Shown piece by piece: positions 26,515 to 34,954 of a DNA stretch of 64,000 bases. Under the pieces are notes generated by a model, which was not told the DNA's origin, made no database searches, and worked only from the letters and a program-made list of their open reading frames with translations. Numbering within the stretch: position 1 is the first letter of the stretch; the number at the start of each line of letters is the position of its first letter. Made by a program: the position numbers and the translations under genes. The stretch spans positions 62,001 to 126,000 of the forward strand of contig NZ_AUCT01000020.1 in NCBI RefSeq assembly GCF_000429905.1, given 5' to 3'. The DNA comes from Desulfatibacillum aliphaticivorans DSM 15576. GTDB taxonomy: Bacteria; Desulfobacterota; Desulfobacteria; Desulfobacterales; Desulfatibacillaceae.

Positions 26515-28671
26515 CTATCGGTTCCCATCCAATCCAAATGTATATTCATAAGGTTTAAGAAACGCAGCCAATTGCTTGCGGTCTCCTTTATACGATCCCA
26601 GATACTCATCCGTCTCGTAACCACTCGGCGGATCAGGAGAATCTTTGGATTGCGAAAACAATAAGCCCAATTTTTTCGAATCCCGGCTTTTTATAAAATA
26701 CAGCCGCCAAACGGGCGCTGCCTCATTTGCATTTTCTTGCTGAAACGCTTTTAAAGCCGCGCTTAGACGCCTGGCGCTTTTCATTTTGTCTCCCCGCTCC
26801 AAATAAACCATCCCCAAACCCAGGTTGGCCCTGGCTGCATGGGCTTTGGATTGTAGGACCTGCAGGAAATATTTCTCCGCCCTGCCCAAAGCGCCTTGGA
26901 AAACGCAGACCTCGCCTAATGTCGCCATGGATTCCATGTCGTTGGGATCGTATTGCAGGACTTCCTCACAGACCGCCCCGGCTTGGGAGGCCATGCCACG
27001 GGCTATGAGCAAGCCGCCCAGATTTTTGTATTTGGCGGCCATTTCCCCTCTGGCGCGAGCAATCTCTTCAGTTTTTTGGCGGGCCTGTTCCTCCATGCCC
27101 ATTTTTTTCATGGCGGCGATCAGGTTGGCGCCGTCCTCCGCATACATTTTTTCGGCGAACCGGGCCATCTCGTAATGCCGCATGGCGTGGTAAAGATTGC
27201 CTTTTGTTCGGCTGGACTCAGCCCTGGCAATCCTTTTGCCGTGAAAATCCTCATACAGCGTCAGGATTTTATCCAGGGCGGGGACGGCCTCGGCGTATCG
27301 CTGCGAGTAAAATAAGGTCTCCGCCCAATGGCGCACGGGCCTTAGAAGATTGGGCGACTTGACGGCGCAATCCTCCCTCAAGGCCATGGCGTTTCCCCAT
27401 ACGTGGTTTCTTTGCCACGTCCAGAAACTGAAAACCGCGGCAATGCAGCAAAGCAGGACGGCGGCATGTTTTGGCCTTAGCCGGCTGAAAAACAGATAGC
27501 TGACGAGCAGGCAGGCGAACAGGGACGGCAAGTACAGCCTGTGCTCCGTCATAAGGTGCAGGGGCAGGACGGAGGACTCTACAGCCAGGCTTCCGAAAAG
27601 CCACAATACGCAAAAGGCCGCGACTCGATGCTTTTTTGCGTTTAAAACCGCCCAGGCAATGCAAAGAGCGATTACGGCCTCGAAAAATAATGCCGAGGGA
27701 GGATCCAGCAGGGAGTTGGAAAGGGGAATATCGTGATCCGCATTCAACCGTGAAGGGTGGGGAAAGATAAATAAGGACAACAAAGTCAGCACAGCCCTGG
27801 GCTGGGTGAACAGCCTTTGGGCCGGGGTAAAATCCAGGACCACGAATCGTTCCGTCAGCCAATCCATGGGGGCAAAATCCATGACCGCAAGCGCTGCAAA
27901 AACTCCCAACAGGGCCATGCCCGCTATAAGCGCCAGGCTCCCAATCAGGCTTTTACGGCTCATGTTTTGTATGAAAAAGCAGTCGTACAGCACCGCTAAA
28001 AAGGGCAGGGCGGCCATGTTTTCCCTGGAGCCGACGGTGAACACGAACAAGACCCCGGCGATTGCGTATAACGCAACTTTTTTTCCCCCCGAGGCCGCCA
28101 GGCGCGCTTTTACGTAAAAAAGCATGCACAATACGCAAGTCAGGGCGGGCAGGATGCATTTGCGTTTGACGATGTAGGATACCGCCTGGGTTTGCACGGG
28201 CTGGACCAGAAAAATCAGGGCCGCAAAAAAAGCGATCAGCGCGGCTTTGCGCGCGTCCAGCCCTGCGCCCGGCAATTGAAGCGTCGTCCTGAGCAGTAAA
28301 AAAAGAAAATACGCCGTAAAAATATGGATGCCTACATTGGTAAGCCGGAACCAAAAAGGATTGGGGCCGTGGACATAGTAGCTTAGGGCCAGGGAAAGCT
28401 CGGAAAATGGATGGGTGGAATTGGCTTCGATGAGTTGAATGACCGAATGCAGGGAAGGGGTGAATGCTTTCAGATTTGGGTTGGACGCAACCATGGGAAG
28501 GTCGGCCTGCACAAAGGGGCCGGGCAGGGCGCTGGAATAGCACAGCAAGCCGACGGCGGCGAAAAACAGGAACGCCAACCAGGATCGGCGCCCCGGCCGC
28601 TCCAGTAAATTTGCTAAAGATTTGGCGGATGATTTGTTCATCAGGTTGATGACGGCCGCTTGCGCCCCCAA
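26515..28671 (-). CDS. TMTC-like polytopic membrane protein with TPR domain
   Basis: About 710 residues. The first about 430 hold roughly ten TM helices, with a luminal-type loop (FVQADLPMVASNPNLKAFTP, HPFSELSLALSYYVHG, FWFRLTNVGIHIFTAYFLFL) resembling the DUF1736/TMTC glycosyltransferase-type family. The remainder is TPR-like helices (e.g. LGEVCVFQGALGRAEKYFLQ). TMTC relatives transfer mannose to proteins; the bacterial substrate is unknown. An ATG at 28641 (MNKSSAKSLAN) is an equally likely start, since neither has a clear SD. It is convergent with holA. Confidence 0.7.
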   Translation of the reverse strand: MGAQAAVINLMNKSSAKSLANLLERPGRRSWLAFLFFAAVGLLCYSSALPGPFVQADLPMVASNPNLKAFTPSLHSVIQLIEANSTHPFSELSLALSYYVHGPNPFWFRLTNVGIHIFTAYFLFLLLRTTLQLPGAGLDARKAALIAFFAALIFLVQPVQTQAVSYIVKRKCILPALTCVLCMLFYVKARLAASGGKKVALYAIAGVLFVFTVGSRENMAALPFLAVLYDCFFIQNMSRKSLIGSLALIAGMALLGVFAALAVMDFAPMDWLTERFVVLDFTPAQRLFTQPRAVLTLLSLFIFPHPSRLNADHDIPLSNSLLDPPSALFFEAVIALCIAWAVLNAKKHRVAAFCVLWLFGSLAVESSVLPLHLMTEHRLYLPSLFACLLVSYLFFSRLRPKHAAVLLCCIAAVFSFWTWQRNHVWGNAMALREDCAVKSPNLLRPVRHWAETLFYSQRYAEAVPALDKILTLYEDFHGKRIARAESSRTKGNLYHAMRHYEMARFAEKMYAEDGANLIAAMKKMGMEEQARQKTEEIARARGEMAAKYKNLGGLLIARGMASQAGAVCEEVLQYDPNDMESMATLGEVCVFQGALGRAEKYFLQVLQSKAHAARANLGLGMVYLERGDKMKSARRLSAALKAFQQENANEAAPVWRLYFIKSRDSKKLGLLFSQSKDSPDPPSGYETDEYLGSYKGDRKQLAAFLKPYEYTFGLDGNR

Positions 28672-28743
28672 GGCCGGGGGGAGATTTTTCAGGCGCGCGT
28701 CCGTCCGGATGCCTTCAGTTAATATTTATTGTCTGATCCGTCT

Positions 28744-29619
28744 TTACATCGCCCGTTCCTTGAATTTGGCCAAGGTCTCCAGGCAGGCGTCGCTTTCGAT
28801 CATGCCTTGCTCCGGGAAGGTTCCCAAAAACGCGTCGATGGCGGTCATGATTTCCGGGTCATGGCAGATATTATTCTTCACCTCATTGGCGGAGGAAAGA
28901 AACTGGTCCAGGACCTCGGACGCCATGGGGTTTTTGCAGATGAGGTTCCGGTAAAGCTCCGTGTCCTGAGCGAACATGCGGCCTAAAAGCCCCAGTTTCA
29001 AACGGAAGATAGGCGTAGCGTACGGCCGGATTTCCTTGGGATCCACCCCAAGCTGCAACAGGGTTTCGCCAAAGGAGATGGTCATGAAATGGGTCAGGGC
29101 CTGGACGACCGCCATGTTGCGGTCATGGGTGTAGCCGTCCGTGATGGTCACCACGGCGCCTTTGGCTTCCAACTGGCTTTCCAGCCAAGGGAGCCAGGGG
29201 CCTTCACCCATGGGGCATACAATGACGTTCTGGCCGGCCATGCCCGCCGTGCTTGGGCCGAACAGAGGATGGGTTCCGATGACCTGGGCCTGGGTGGATT
29301 CCTTCATGGCCTGGCAAATATCGTGCTTCATGGAGCACATGTCCATGAGGAGTTGGTCTTTGTTCATGAGGGGGCCGACTTGATGGGCCATGTCAATGGA
29401 GACGTCCAGGGGAAGGCTGATGATTACGACTTGGCATTGTTCGGCCAGGTCCTGCCAGGTCAATTCGGTTTTTCTTCCCGAAATCAGGACCGTATGGCCC
29501 AGACTTTCAAAATATTCCTTGAACCACTGGCCCATCTGGCCGGCGCCTCCAATAATGCCTATGGTCGTAAACCCCGGTATTTCCACATCCACCTCTTGAA
29601 TCAGTTTACTGTTTTGCAA
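28744..29619 (-). CDS. tyrA: Prephenate dehydrogenase TyrA
   Basis: TyrA oxidatively decarboxylates prephenate to 4-hydroxyphenylpyruvate for tyrosine. The 291 residues have an N-terminal Rossmann fold (IGIIGGAGQMGQWFKEYFESLGHTV) with the typical SLPLDV strand, then the active-site region GTHPLFGPSTAGMAGQNVIVCP and a helical dimerisation domain. There is no chorismate mutase or ACT domain. It overlaps the aroC end by 14 bp and is the last gene of the aromatic operon. Confidence 0.92.
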   Translation of the reverse strand: MQNSKLIQEVDVEIPGFTTIGIIGGAGQMGQWFKEYFESLGHTVLISGRKTELTWQDLAEQCQVVIISLPLDVSIDMAHQVGPLMNKDQLLMDMCSMKHDICQAMKESTQAQVIGTHPLFGPSTAGMAGQNVIVCPMGEGPWLPWLESQLEAKGAVVTITDGYTHDRNMAVVQALTHFMTISFGETLLQLGVDPKEIRPYATPIFRLKLGLLGRMFAQDTELYRNLICKNPMASEVLDQFLSSANEVKNNICHDPEIMTAIDAFLGTFPEQGMIESDACLETLAKFKERAM

Positions 29620-30682
29620 ACAACTCCAAGGCCCTAACCTGGGCCTGCCTCAATACAAAGTCGGCCAATACCAGATTCAGCATGGCCTCGCACACCACGT
29701 TCACCCTGGGGATGGCCGAGATGTCGTGCCGGCCTCCAACCTGGATGGTTTCCGCCTTGCCGTCCAGATCAATGGTCTGCTGGGGAACGCTGATGGACGG
29801 AATGGGCTTGACTGCCACCCGAACCACAATATCCTGACCGCTGGAAACGCCGGATAGGGTTCCGCCCGCGTTATTGGTTTCAAATCCGTCTTCCAAAATG
29901 GGATCGTTATTGACCGACCCGGTCAGCCGCGCCGCCTCAAAGCCCGCGCCGATCTCCACGCCCTTGACCGCGCCGATGCTCATCATGGCCTTGGCGATCT
30001 GCGCGTCCAGCTTGTCAAACACGGGCTCCCCAAGCCCGGCCGGAACGCCTGCGGCCTGCACCTGCACAATTCCGCCCAAAGAGTCTCCGTCCTTGCGGAC
30101 TTCGTTCACCCGGGCCTCCATTTTTTCCGCCGCTTCCATGTCCGGGCAGGCGAAATGGTTTTGGGAGACGGCTTCCGGGTCAATGTTTTTCGCCCTTACG
30201 CTGCCAAGCTCCAGGGTGTAAGCAAAGGTCTTGATTCCGACCCGTTCCAAAAGCAAACCGGCCACGGCGCCTGCCGCCACCCTGCCTGCGGTCTCCCGGG
30301 CCGACGCCCTTCCTCCGCCTTTGTAATCCCGGATTCCGTATTTTCTTTGGTACGAAAGATCTCCGTGCCCCGGCCGGAACAGGTTTTTGAACTGATCGTA
30401 CGAGGACGACTTGGCGTCCTTGTTTTTGATCATCAGGCTGATGGGCGTGCCCGTGGTGAGTCCTTCAAATACGCCGGAAAGAATGTGCACAAGATCCTCT
30501 TCCTTCCGGGTGGTGCTGGCCGCGGAAGAGCCTGGCTTGCGCCGGTCCATCATAATCTGGACGGCTTCCTCGGTCAGGGGAATTCCCGGAGGGCAGCCGT
30601 CCACAACTGCTCCGATAGCGGGTCCGTGAGATTCTCCCCAAGTGGTGACGCGAAAGGCTTTTCCAAAGGTGTTACCTGACAT
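29606..30682 (-). CDS. aroC: Chorismate synthase AroC
   Basis: AroC converts EPSP to chorismate with reduced FMN. I use the ATG at 30682 (MSGNTFGKAFRVTTWGESHG), which has SD AAGGATG. The family motifs GESHGPAIGAVVDGCPPG, RPGHGDLSYQRKYGIRDYKGGGRASARETAGRVAAGA (given here in part) and GRHDISAIPRVNVVCEAM are present. It starts 11 bp after the aroK stop. Confidence 0.96.
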   Translation of the reverse strand: MSGNTFGKAFRVTTWGESHGPAIGAVVDGCPPGIPLTEEAVQIMMDRRKPGSSAASTTRKEEDLVHILSGVFEGLTTGTPISLMIKNKDAKSSSYDQFKNLFRPGHGDLSYQRKYGIRDYKGGGRASARETAGRVAAGAVAGLLLERVGIKTFAYTLELGSVRAKNIDPEAVSQNHFACPDMEAAEKMEARVNEVRKDGDSLGGIVQVQAAGVPAGLGEPVFDKLDAQIAKAMMSIGAVKGVEIGAGFEAARLTGSVNNDPILEDGFETNNAGGTLSGVSSGQDIVVRVAVKPIPSISVPQQTIDLDGKAETIQVGGRHDISAIPRVNVVCEAMLNLVLADFVLRQAQVRALELFAKQ

Positions 30683-30692
30683 TATTACATCC

Positions 30693-31223
30693 TTAGTCTG
30701 AGTCCCGACCGGCGGCCAAATCCACAATCCTGCGGCAAATTTCGTCCACGCCGATCCCTTCCGTGGAGACTGTCAGCATGGCCGCCTTTTTATACAATGG
30801 TATGCGTTGTTCAAGCACGGTGTTGATTTCGTCCAGGACGCCTTGATCCGTTAGGGCGGGACGTTGAGTCTCCGTCTTATCATCACCGGCAAGGCGATTG
30901 CAAATAACTTTCGGATCTGCGGTCAGCCAGACCACCAAACCGCTGCCTTGCATGGCCTGCACATTGCCGGGGTCCAGGATGGCGCCGCCGCCGGGCGCAA
31001 TGATATGCCGGTCCAGGCCGGACAGGCGTTTCAGCAGTTCCTTTTCCAGCCTGCGGAACTCCTCCCAGCCTCCGGCCTCCACGATTTCCGCAATGGTTCG
31101 GCCCTGCTCCCGCTCCAGCATTTCGTCCGCGTCCACAAAGGGGCGGCCCATGGCTGCGGCCAACGCCTTGCCCACGGTTGTTTTGCCCGTGGCCCGGTAT
31201 CCTATAAGATAGATGTTTTTCAT
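30693..31223 (-). CDS. aroK: Shikimate kinase AroK
   Basis: AroK phosphorylates shikimate. I use the ATG at 31223 (MKNIYLIGYRATGKTTVGKAL). The Walker A motif GYRATGKTT, the shikimate-binding DADEMLE and GGWEEFRRLE segments and the GGGAI loop are present. The 176-residue length is typical. It is the first aromatic gene downstream of the inserted toxin/RAYT DNA, and a good promoter lies in the junction just upstream. Confidence 0.94.
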   Translation of the reverse strand: MKNIYLIGYRATGKTTVGKALAAAMGRPFVDADEMLEREQGRTIAEIVEAGGWEEFRRLEKELLKRLSGLDRHIIAPGGGAILDPGNVQAMQGSGLVVWLTADPKVICNRLAGDDKTETQRPALTDQGVLDEINTVLEQRIPLYKKAAMLTVSTEGIGVDEICRRIVDLAAGRDSD

Positions 31224-31288
31224 AATCGAAGATGCAGGTGGGAAGTTAAAAAGCGGTTGCTCCAAATCCCCTTGCCGATGCCTTTCAT

Positions 31289-31318
31289 TATATATTGCAT
31301 ACATGGGATTAGAGTCAA
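31289..31318 (-). promoter_or_regulatory. Predicted promoter of the severed aroK-aroC-tyrA segment
   Basis: On the minus strand, TTGACT (31318-31313), 18 bases, then TATATA running into a perfect TATAAT (20-base spacing). It lies 66 bases before the aroK ATG, between the gene and the inserted DNA. This would keep the downstream half of the operon expressed. Confidence 0.5.
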
Positions 31319-31809
31319 AAACGTATTTTGACCATGATGCCGGGTTTCGCAAGCTCAACCCAACCTGCGCCGCGTAAAATGAGGTTGTAGGCCTGGTTGC
31401 GAAGTCCGCCTTGGCGCTTCACACGGGCAATAGCTTACATGGACTTCAAACCCGACATTAACCTGGGTTTAAGCAATGCCATTCGTTCGCTGGCCTTGCA
31501 CGGTTTCCACATTCCTTCCAGGCCGCGCCTCATGTCGCTTCGCGACCCAGGCAGGGCGCCGCTCCGCCTGGGCTGCCCAAAAAAACAAGAATGCCTTCAA
31601 TTACCGCCGTCTCGTTCCCATGCTGTCAGCCCGCGTCGCGCAGTAGCTTTTTTGCGTCGCGGCTGTCGCGTGGGAATGCATACGGGACTTGCAAACGTTC
31701 TCAAACGTCAAACGTAGACTTGACCCCATTTCCCTTGCGGGACGACCCGCTGAATCTAATGCACACGGCAGAATGAGTCAAATACTTTGTCCCGAAAGCG
31801 CAAGAGTGA
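31319..31809. repeat. Left flank of the inserted segment: repeat mosaic
   Basis: No gene is credible here. It holds an inverted copy of the GCCCAGGC/GCCTGGGT repeat (31533-31578). A GTATGCATTCCCACGC-family element in inverted orientation with an enlarged GC-rich centre lies at 31611-31684. A half-palindrome reading GTAGACTTGACCCCATTTCC (31714-31733) also recurs at the right end of the insertion (34921-34954). Confidence 0.65.
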
Positions 31810-33591
31810 AAGCAAGCATGCCTTTATACCTATGACAATCTGCATCGCCTCACTTCCGAAACAGGCTCGGGCGGTGCGGACAACATGGCTCTCACTTACG
31901 ACGCCATGGGCAATATTCTCACCAAGTCCGTAGGCACGGATCTTTTAACTTACAGCTATGAAATGAATGGGTCCATCAGCACCCAACGGCTCAGTTCAGT
32001 TGCCTACGGAAGCAATCCCGCCAAATCTTTCGTCCATGACGCCAACGGCAACATGACGCAAGGTTGGGATTTTTCCGATCCCGCCAACCCTGTTCAACGC
32101 AGCATTCAGTATAATGCCGACGACAAACCCATTTCCATCACCAGGGGATTGGATACGACCCTTTTCACCTATGACGCCAACGGAGACCGGGCAATCAAGG
32201 AAATCGCAGGCGGCGACATTACCTATTACGTATCCGGAGGGTATGAGGTCACCAACGGCGTTTCCGTTAAATATATTTCGGGCGGCGGGCTAAGCATTGC
32301 CAAAATCGAAGATGGGGTAACTTCCTATCAGCACTCGGATCACCTGGGAAGCTCCACCGTCGTCACCAATGAATCCGGCCAGGAAATCGAGAAATCCGAC
32401 TATCGGCCTTTTGGGGAAGAACGGAACCATTGGGGCGTCACCAATGACAAGCACCGCTATACCGGCCAGGAAAAGGATTTTTCCACGGGCCTGTATAACT
32501 ATAATGCCAGGCTGTACGATCCCATATTAGGAAGGTTTACTTCCGCGGATATATTCGTCCCCGACCCATTGGACCCTCAAAGCTATAACCGGTTCGCGTA
32601 TTGCCGGAACAATCCTTTATCCTATACCGACCCAAGCGGTCATTTTATTGTGGAAATGATTGTCGGCGCCGTTATAGGCGCCTTGATTGGCGGCGCGACG
32701 GAGGCAATACTTGGAGGGGACATCCTCCAGGGCATGGTAACCGGGGCCATATCAGGGGCTATATTCTTCGGGGTCGGAGAGTTGGGCCTAACCGGGCTTG
32801 AGCAGATAACGGCCCACGCCTTGGGAGGGGCGCTATCCGGGGGGATAAGCAGCGCCATATCAGGCGGGGATATAGGCCTGGGCATGCTGACCGGCGCCAT
32901 TGCCGCCGGGGTGGGGGAGTTTGTAGGGAGCTCTGGATTAATCCACGATGACTTCTGCAGCCAGCTAATCGGAAGAAGCGTTGTCGGCGCCGTGACCGGC
33001 GGTGTTGCGTCCACCATTTGCGGCCAGGATTTCTTTGACGGCTTTATGCAGGGCGCCAAAACCGCGGCCATTGGTTTTTTATGCAATCATATGTTGCACG
33101 ACGCAGGCAGGTTTGTCGGCGCCTCGCAGGGTGAAGCAGCTACTCAATGGTATGCTGAAAAATATAATGAAACCGGCAATCCAATATACCTTGTCGGGGG
33201 AACCGTAGCAGCCCTCTGGACTCCGGAAACCTATGCAGACACCGCCATGACTCTGTTTGGAGGCGCGGTTGGCGGGAAAGTTTTGGGTGCTTTAGGGAAG
33301 ATGGGGTCTAAAGCTGCAAAATTTACCAAGGTTTCTCGTTGGGGTAGAGAAGGGCTTGAAGATGGCGATTTTGTAATGAAGGGTGGTAAAAATGCATTAA
33401 ATTATATAAAATCTGGAAAATGGCAAAAGGGCATGGGAAATACGCGTGCCTCATATAGCTCAGGAAGTGAGTATATGGTTCCTACCAACAGCCTCAAGCC
33501 TCCTAGCCAAGCGGCAACTGCGACATTTTGGGATAAGGGGTTATTTGGGCACATTAAAAGTGCAATGGGGCAACGCAGCTATAGACCATAG
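31810..33591 (+). pseudogene. 5'-truncated RHS polymorphic toxin (core plus C-terminal toxin tip)
   Basis: The open frame starts mid-repeat at 31810 after an in-frame TGA; the ATG at 31885 is only an internal Met. YD repeats (YDNLHRL, LTYDAMGNIL, FTYDANGDR) lead into the RHS-associated core (YQHSDHLGSSTVV, DYRPFGEE, RYTGQEKDFSTGLYNYNARL, FTSADIF, SYNRFAYCRNNPLSYTDPSG). A Gly/Ala-rich hydrophobic pretoxin stretch follows. The last about 90 residues (from SRWGREGLEDGDFVMKGGKN to MGQRSYRP) are a candidate toxin I do not recognise. The secretion N-terminus is absent. Strand is opposite to the flanking aro genes. Confidence 0.85.
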
Positions 33592-33602
33592 GAAACTTAA
33601 AT

Positions 33603-33902
33603 ATGAACATTATTTTTTGGATAGTGGCATGTATTTTAATTCTTTTTTCATCATACATAACAATTATGCACTGGGCTTTATTTGTTAATAACTATGTGCT
33701 CAAAAGGGAGTGGGCGTCCGCAATCCCGCTTGTTGGAGGAATAGCCGGAGCTCTCGGTATATTGTGCTTGCCAATTGAAGGGAGTTGGAAATACTGTTGG
33801 CTACCATTCCTGTTGGATTGGGGGAGTCTGCCAATAATCGTATTTTCTCTTGCGTGCCACCTGCTTTGTAAAGAAAAAAACTCCATAGATCCCGGCGGCT
33901 AA
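33603..33902 (+). CDS. Small membrane protein, candidate immunity protein 1
   Basis: A 99-residue protein, 11 bp after the RHS frame. Hydrophobic helices lie at about 4-27 (IFWIVACILILFSSYITIMH), 40-60 (IPLVGGIAGALGILCLP) and 66-88. Position directly after an RHS toxin tip, small size and lower GC are the usual signs of an immunity gene; a membrane immunity protein would fit a toxin acting at or through the inner membrane. No sequence family is recognised. Confidence 0.6.
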   Translation: MNIIFWIVACILILFSSYITIMHWALFVNNYVLKREWASAIPLVGGIAGALGILCLPIEGSWKYCWLPFLLDWGSLPIIVFSLACHLLCKEKNSIDPGG

Positions 33903-33928
33903 AAAAGTGGAAGCAACCGGTTATTGAC

Positions 33929-34411
33929 TTGAAATTCGAAGATGAGCAGGGACGGGAAGAGATCATCACCGCCACGGTGGAACATCCCTTCTGGGTGCAA
34001 GGACAGGGATGGGTTGGGGCCTCAGATCTCGTTCCCGAGGATCAAATCTTTACTTCCCATAACCAATGGCTTACACTGATATCAGCTACCCTAACGCCTG
34101 AACTGGAAACGGTCTATAACTTTGAAGTGGATCAAATCCACAACTACTTTGTGGGCCAGTCCGGTGCCTGGGTGCATAATATGAGTGAGGCCATTAAGTT
34201 TACCAGCGCCATGAAGTCAGGAGCAAAAAGGATTGCTTCCGGAAGAAATATAAGAAAAATTCAAGTGCTCGTTGAAAAGTTTGGTGGGAAAGCCAATGGT
34301 TGGCGTAAGATGAAAACATGGGATCATTTAGGGCGGGAGATACACTATTATGAACACCATGGAATCGGCAGAGTTGGGATGAAATTTAAAGGTCAAATGG
34401 ATCCATTCTAA
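33929..34411 (+). pseudogene. Orphan PT-HINT - toxin module (5' truncated)
   Basis: The frame is open from about 33872 with no proper start (TTG at 33929). The first about 85 residues are the C-terminal half of a pretoxin HINT domain (ITATVEHPFWVQGQGWVGAS, VYNFEVDQIHNYFVGQSGAWVHN), the autoprocessing element found before many toxin tips. The remaining about 75 residues (KANGWRKMKTWDHLGREIHY then YEHHGIGRVGMKFKG) are a small basic candidate toxin with conserved-looking His/Glu/Lys; the fold is not recognised. It is a displaced tip, as recombining RHS loci leave behind. Confidence 0.7.
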
Positions 34412-34422
34412 GGAGGCCTATA

Positions 34423-34779
34423 GTGATAGTCGTTTTTAAGAATCCTCCGATTGGCGAGGAAAATCCAAAATTGACCACTGAAAAACGGTATGTGGTTATT
34501 GGGATTGATGATGCATTTTTCAGAGTTATTGATGACGATAGTGAGCCTATTTTATACCCTAAAGGCTACTTTGAGACTGTTGATTCATCAATTCCGACTG
34601 ATTGGATTAGGATGGACCACCCGGATGGTGAATACCACATTGATCCACCGGAGTGTTCTGCTATCGGATTTTATGAGGACTATTTTGACGATAAGGAGTA
34701 TGCCCAAGAGGCGTTTAGGCGTGCAACCAAACGTATTTTATCCCAATTAGAAATTTTAGGGGACGCTTCAAAGAAATAA
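34423..34779 (+). CDS. Candidate immunity protein 2 (118 aa)
   Basis: Starts at GTG with SD AAGGAGG, 11 bp after the HINT-toxin module. It is an acidic soluble protein (RYVVIGIDDAFFRVIDDDSE, LYPKGYFETVDSSIPTDWI), the pattern of immunity proteins that follow RHS tips; acidity would match the basic toxin. The last codons (LGDASKK) and the stop are supplied by the first copy of the TTTAGGGGACGCTT direct repeat, so the C-terminus may have been reshaped by the mobile-element junction. Confidence 0.65.
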   Translation: MIVVFKNPPIGEENPKLTTEKRYVVIGIDDAFFRVIDDDSEPILYPKGYFETVDSSIPTDWIRMDHPDGEYHIDPPECSAIGFYEDYFDDKEYAQEAFRRATKRILSQLEILGDASKK

Positions 34780-34805
34780 ATGCTTTAGGGGACGCTTTAA
34801 AGAAA
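34755..34805 (+). repeat. Direct repeat pair TTTAGGGGACGCTT(C/T)AAAGAAA
   Basis: Two 22-base copies (34755-34776 and 34784-34805), differing at one base and offset by 29 bases. The first encodes the end of immunity protein 2; the second precedes the RAYT remnant. Confidence 0.8.
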
Positions 34806-34850
34806 CTTAGAAACTTGACCTTGAGTCTTGAACAAGGCCATGTTTTAGGC

Positions 34851-34907
34851 ATGCCAAGACGATCCCGACTGGACGCCCCGGGCTTATTGCATCACGTCAT
34901 GATCTGG
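34851..34907 (+). pseudogene. Remnant of a REP-associated (IS200/Y1-like) transposase N-terminus
   Basis: MPRRSRLDAPGLLHHVMIW is the highly conserved N-terminus of RAYT/IS200-like tyrosine transposases. Similarity stops after about 19 codons, where the sequence runs into the TGGGGTCAAA palindrome, so all catalytic residues are gone. It marks a deleted element at the right border of the inserted toxin segment. Confidence 0.75.
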
Positions 34908-34920
34908 AGAAGGGACAGTA

Positions 34921-34954
34921 TGGGGTCAAATCAACGTTTGACCCCATTTCCCTT
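34921..34954. repeat. RAYT-type terminal palindrome abutting the aroA stop
   Basis: TGGGGTCAAA-TCAACG-TTTGACCCCA, a perfect 10-bp stem, followed by TTTCCCTT that touches the aroA stop codon. The right half recurs at 31719-31736 on the other side of the insertion, so the two ends of the foreign segment carry related sequence. Confidence 0.8.
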
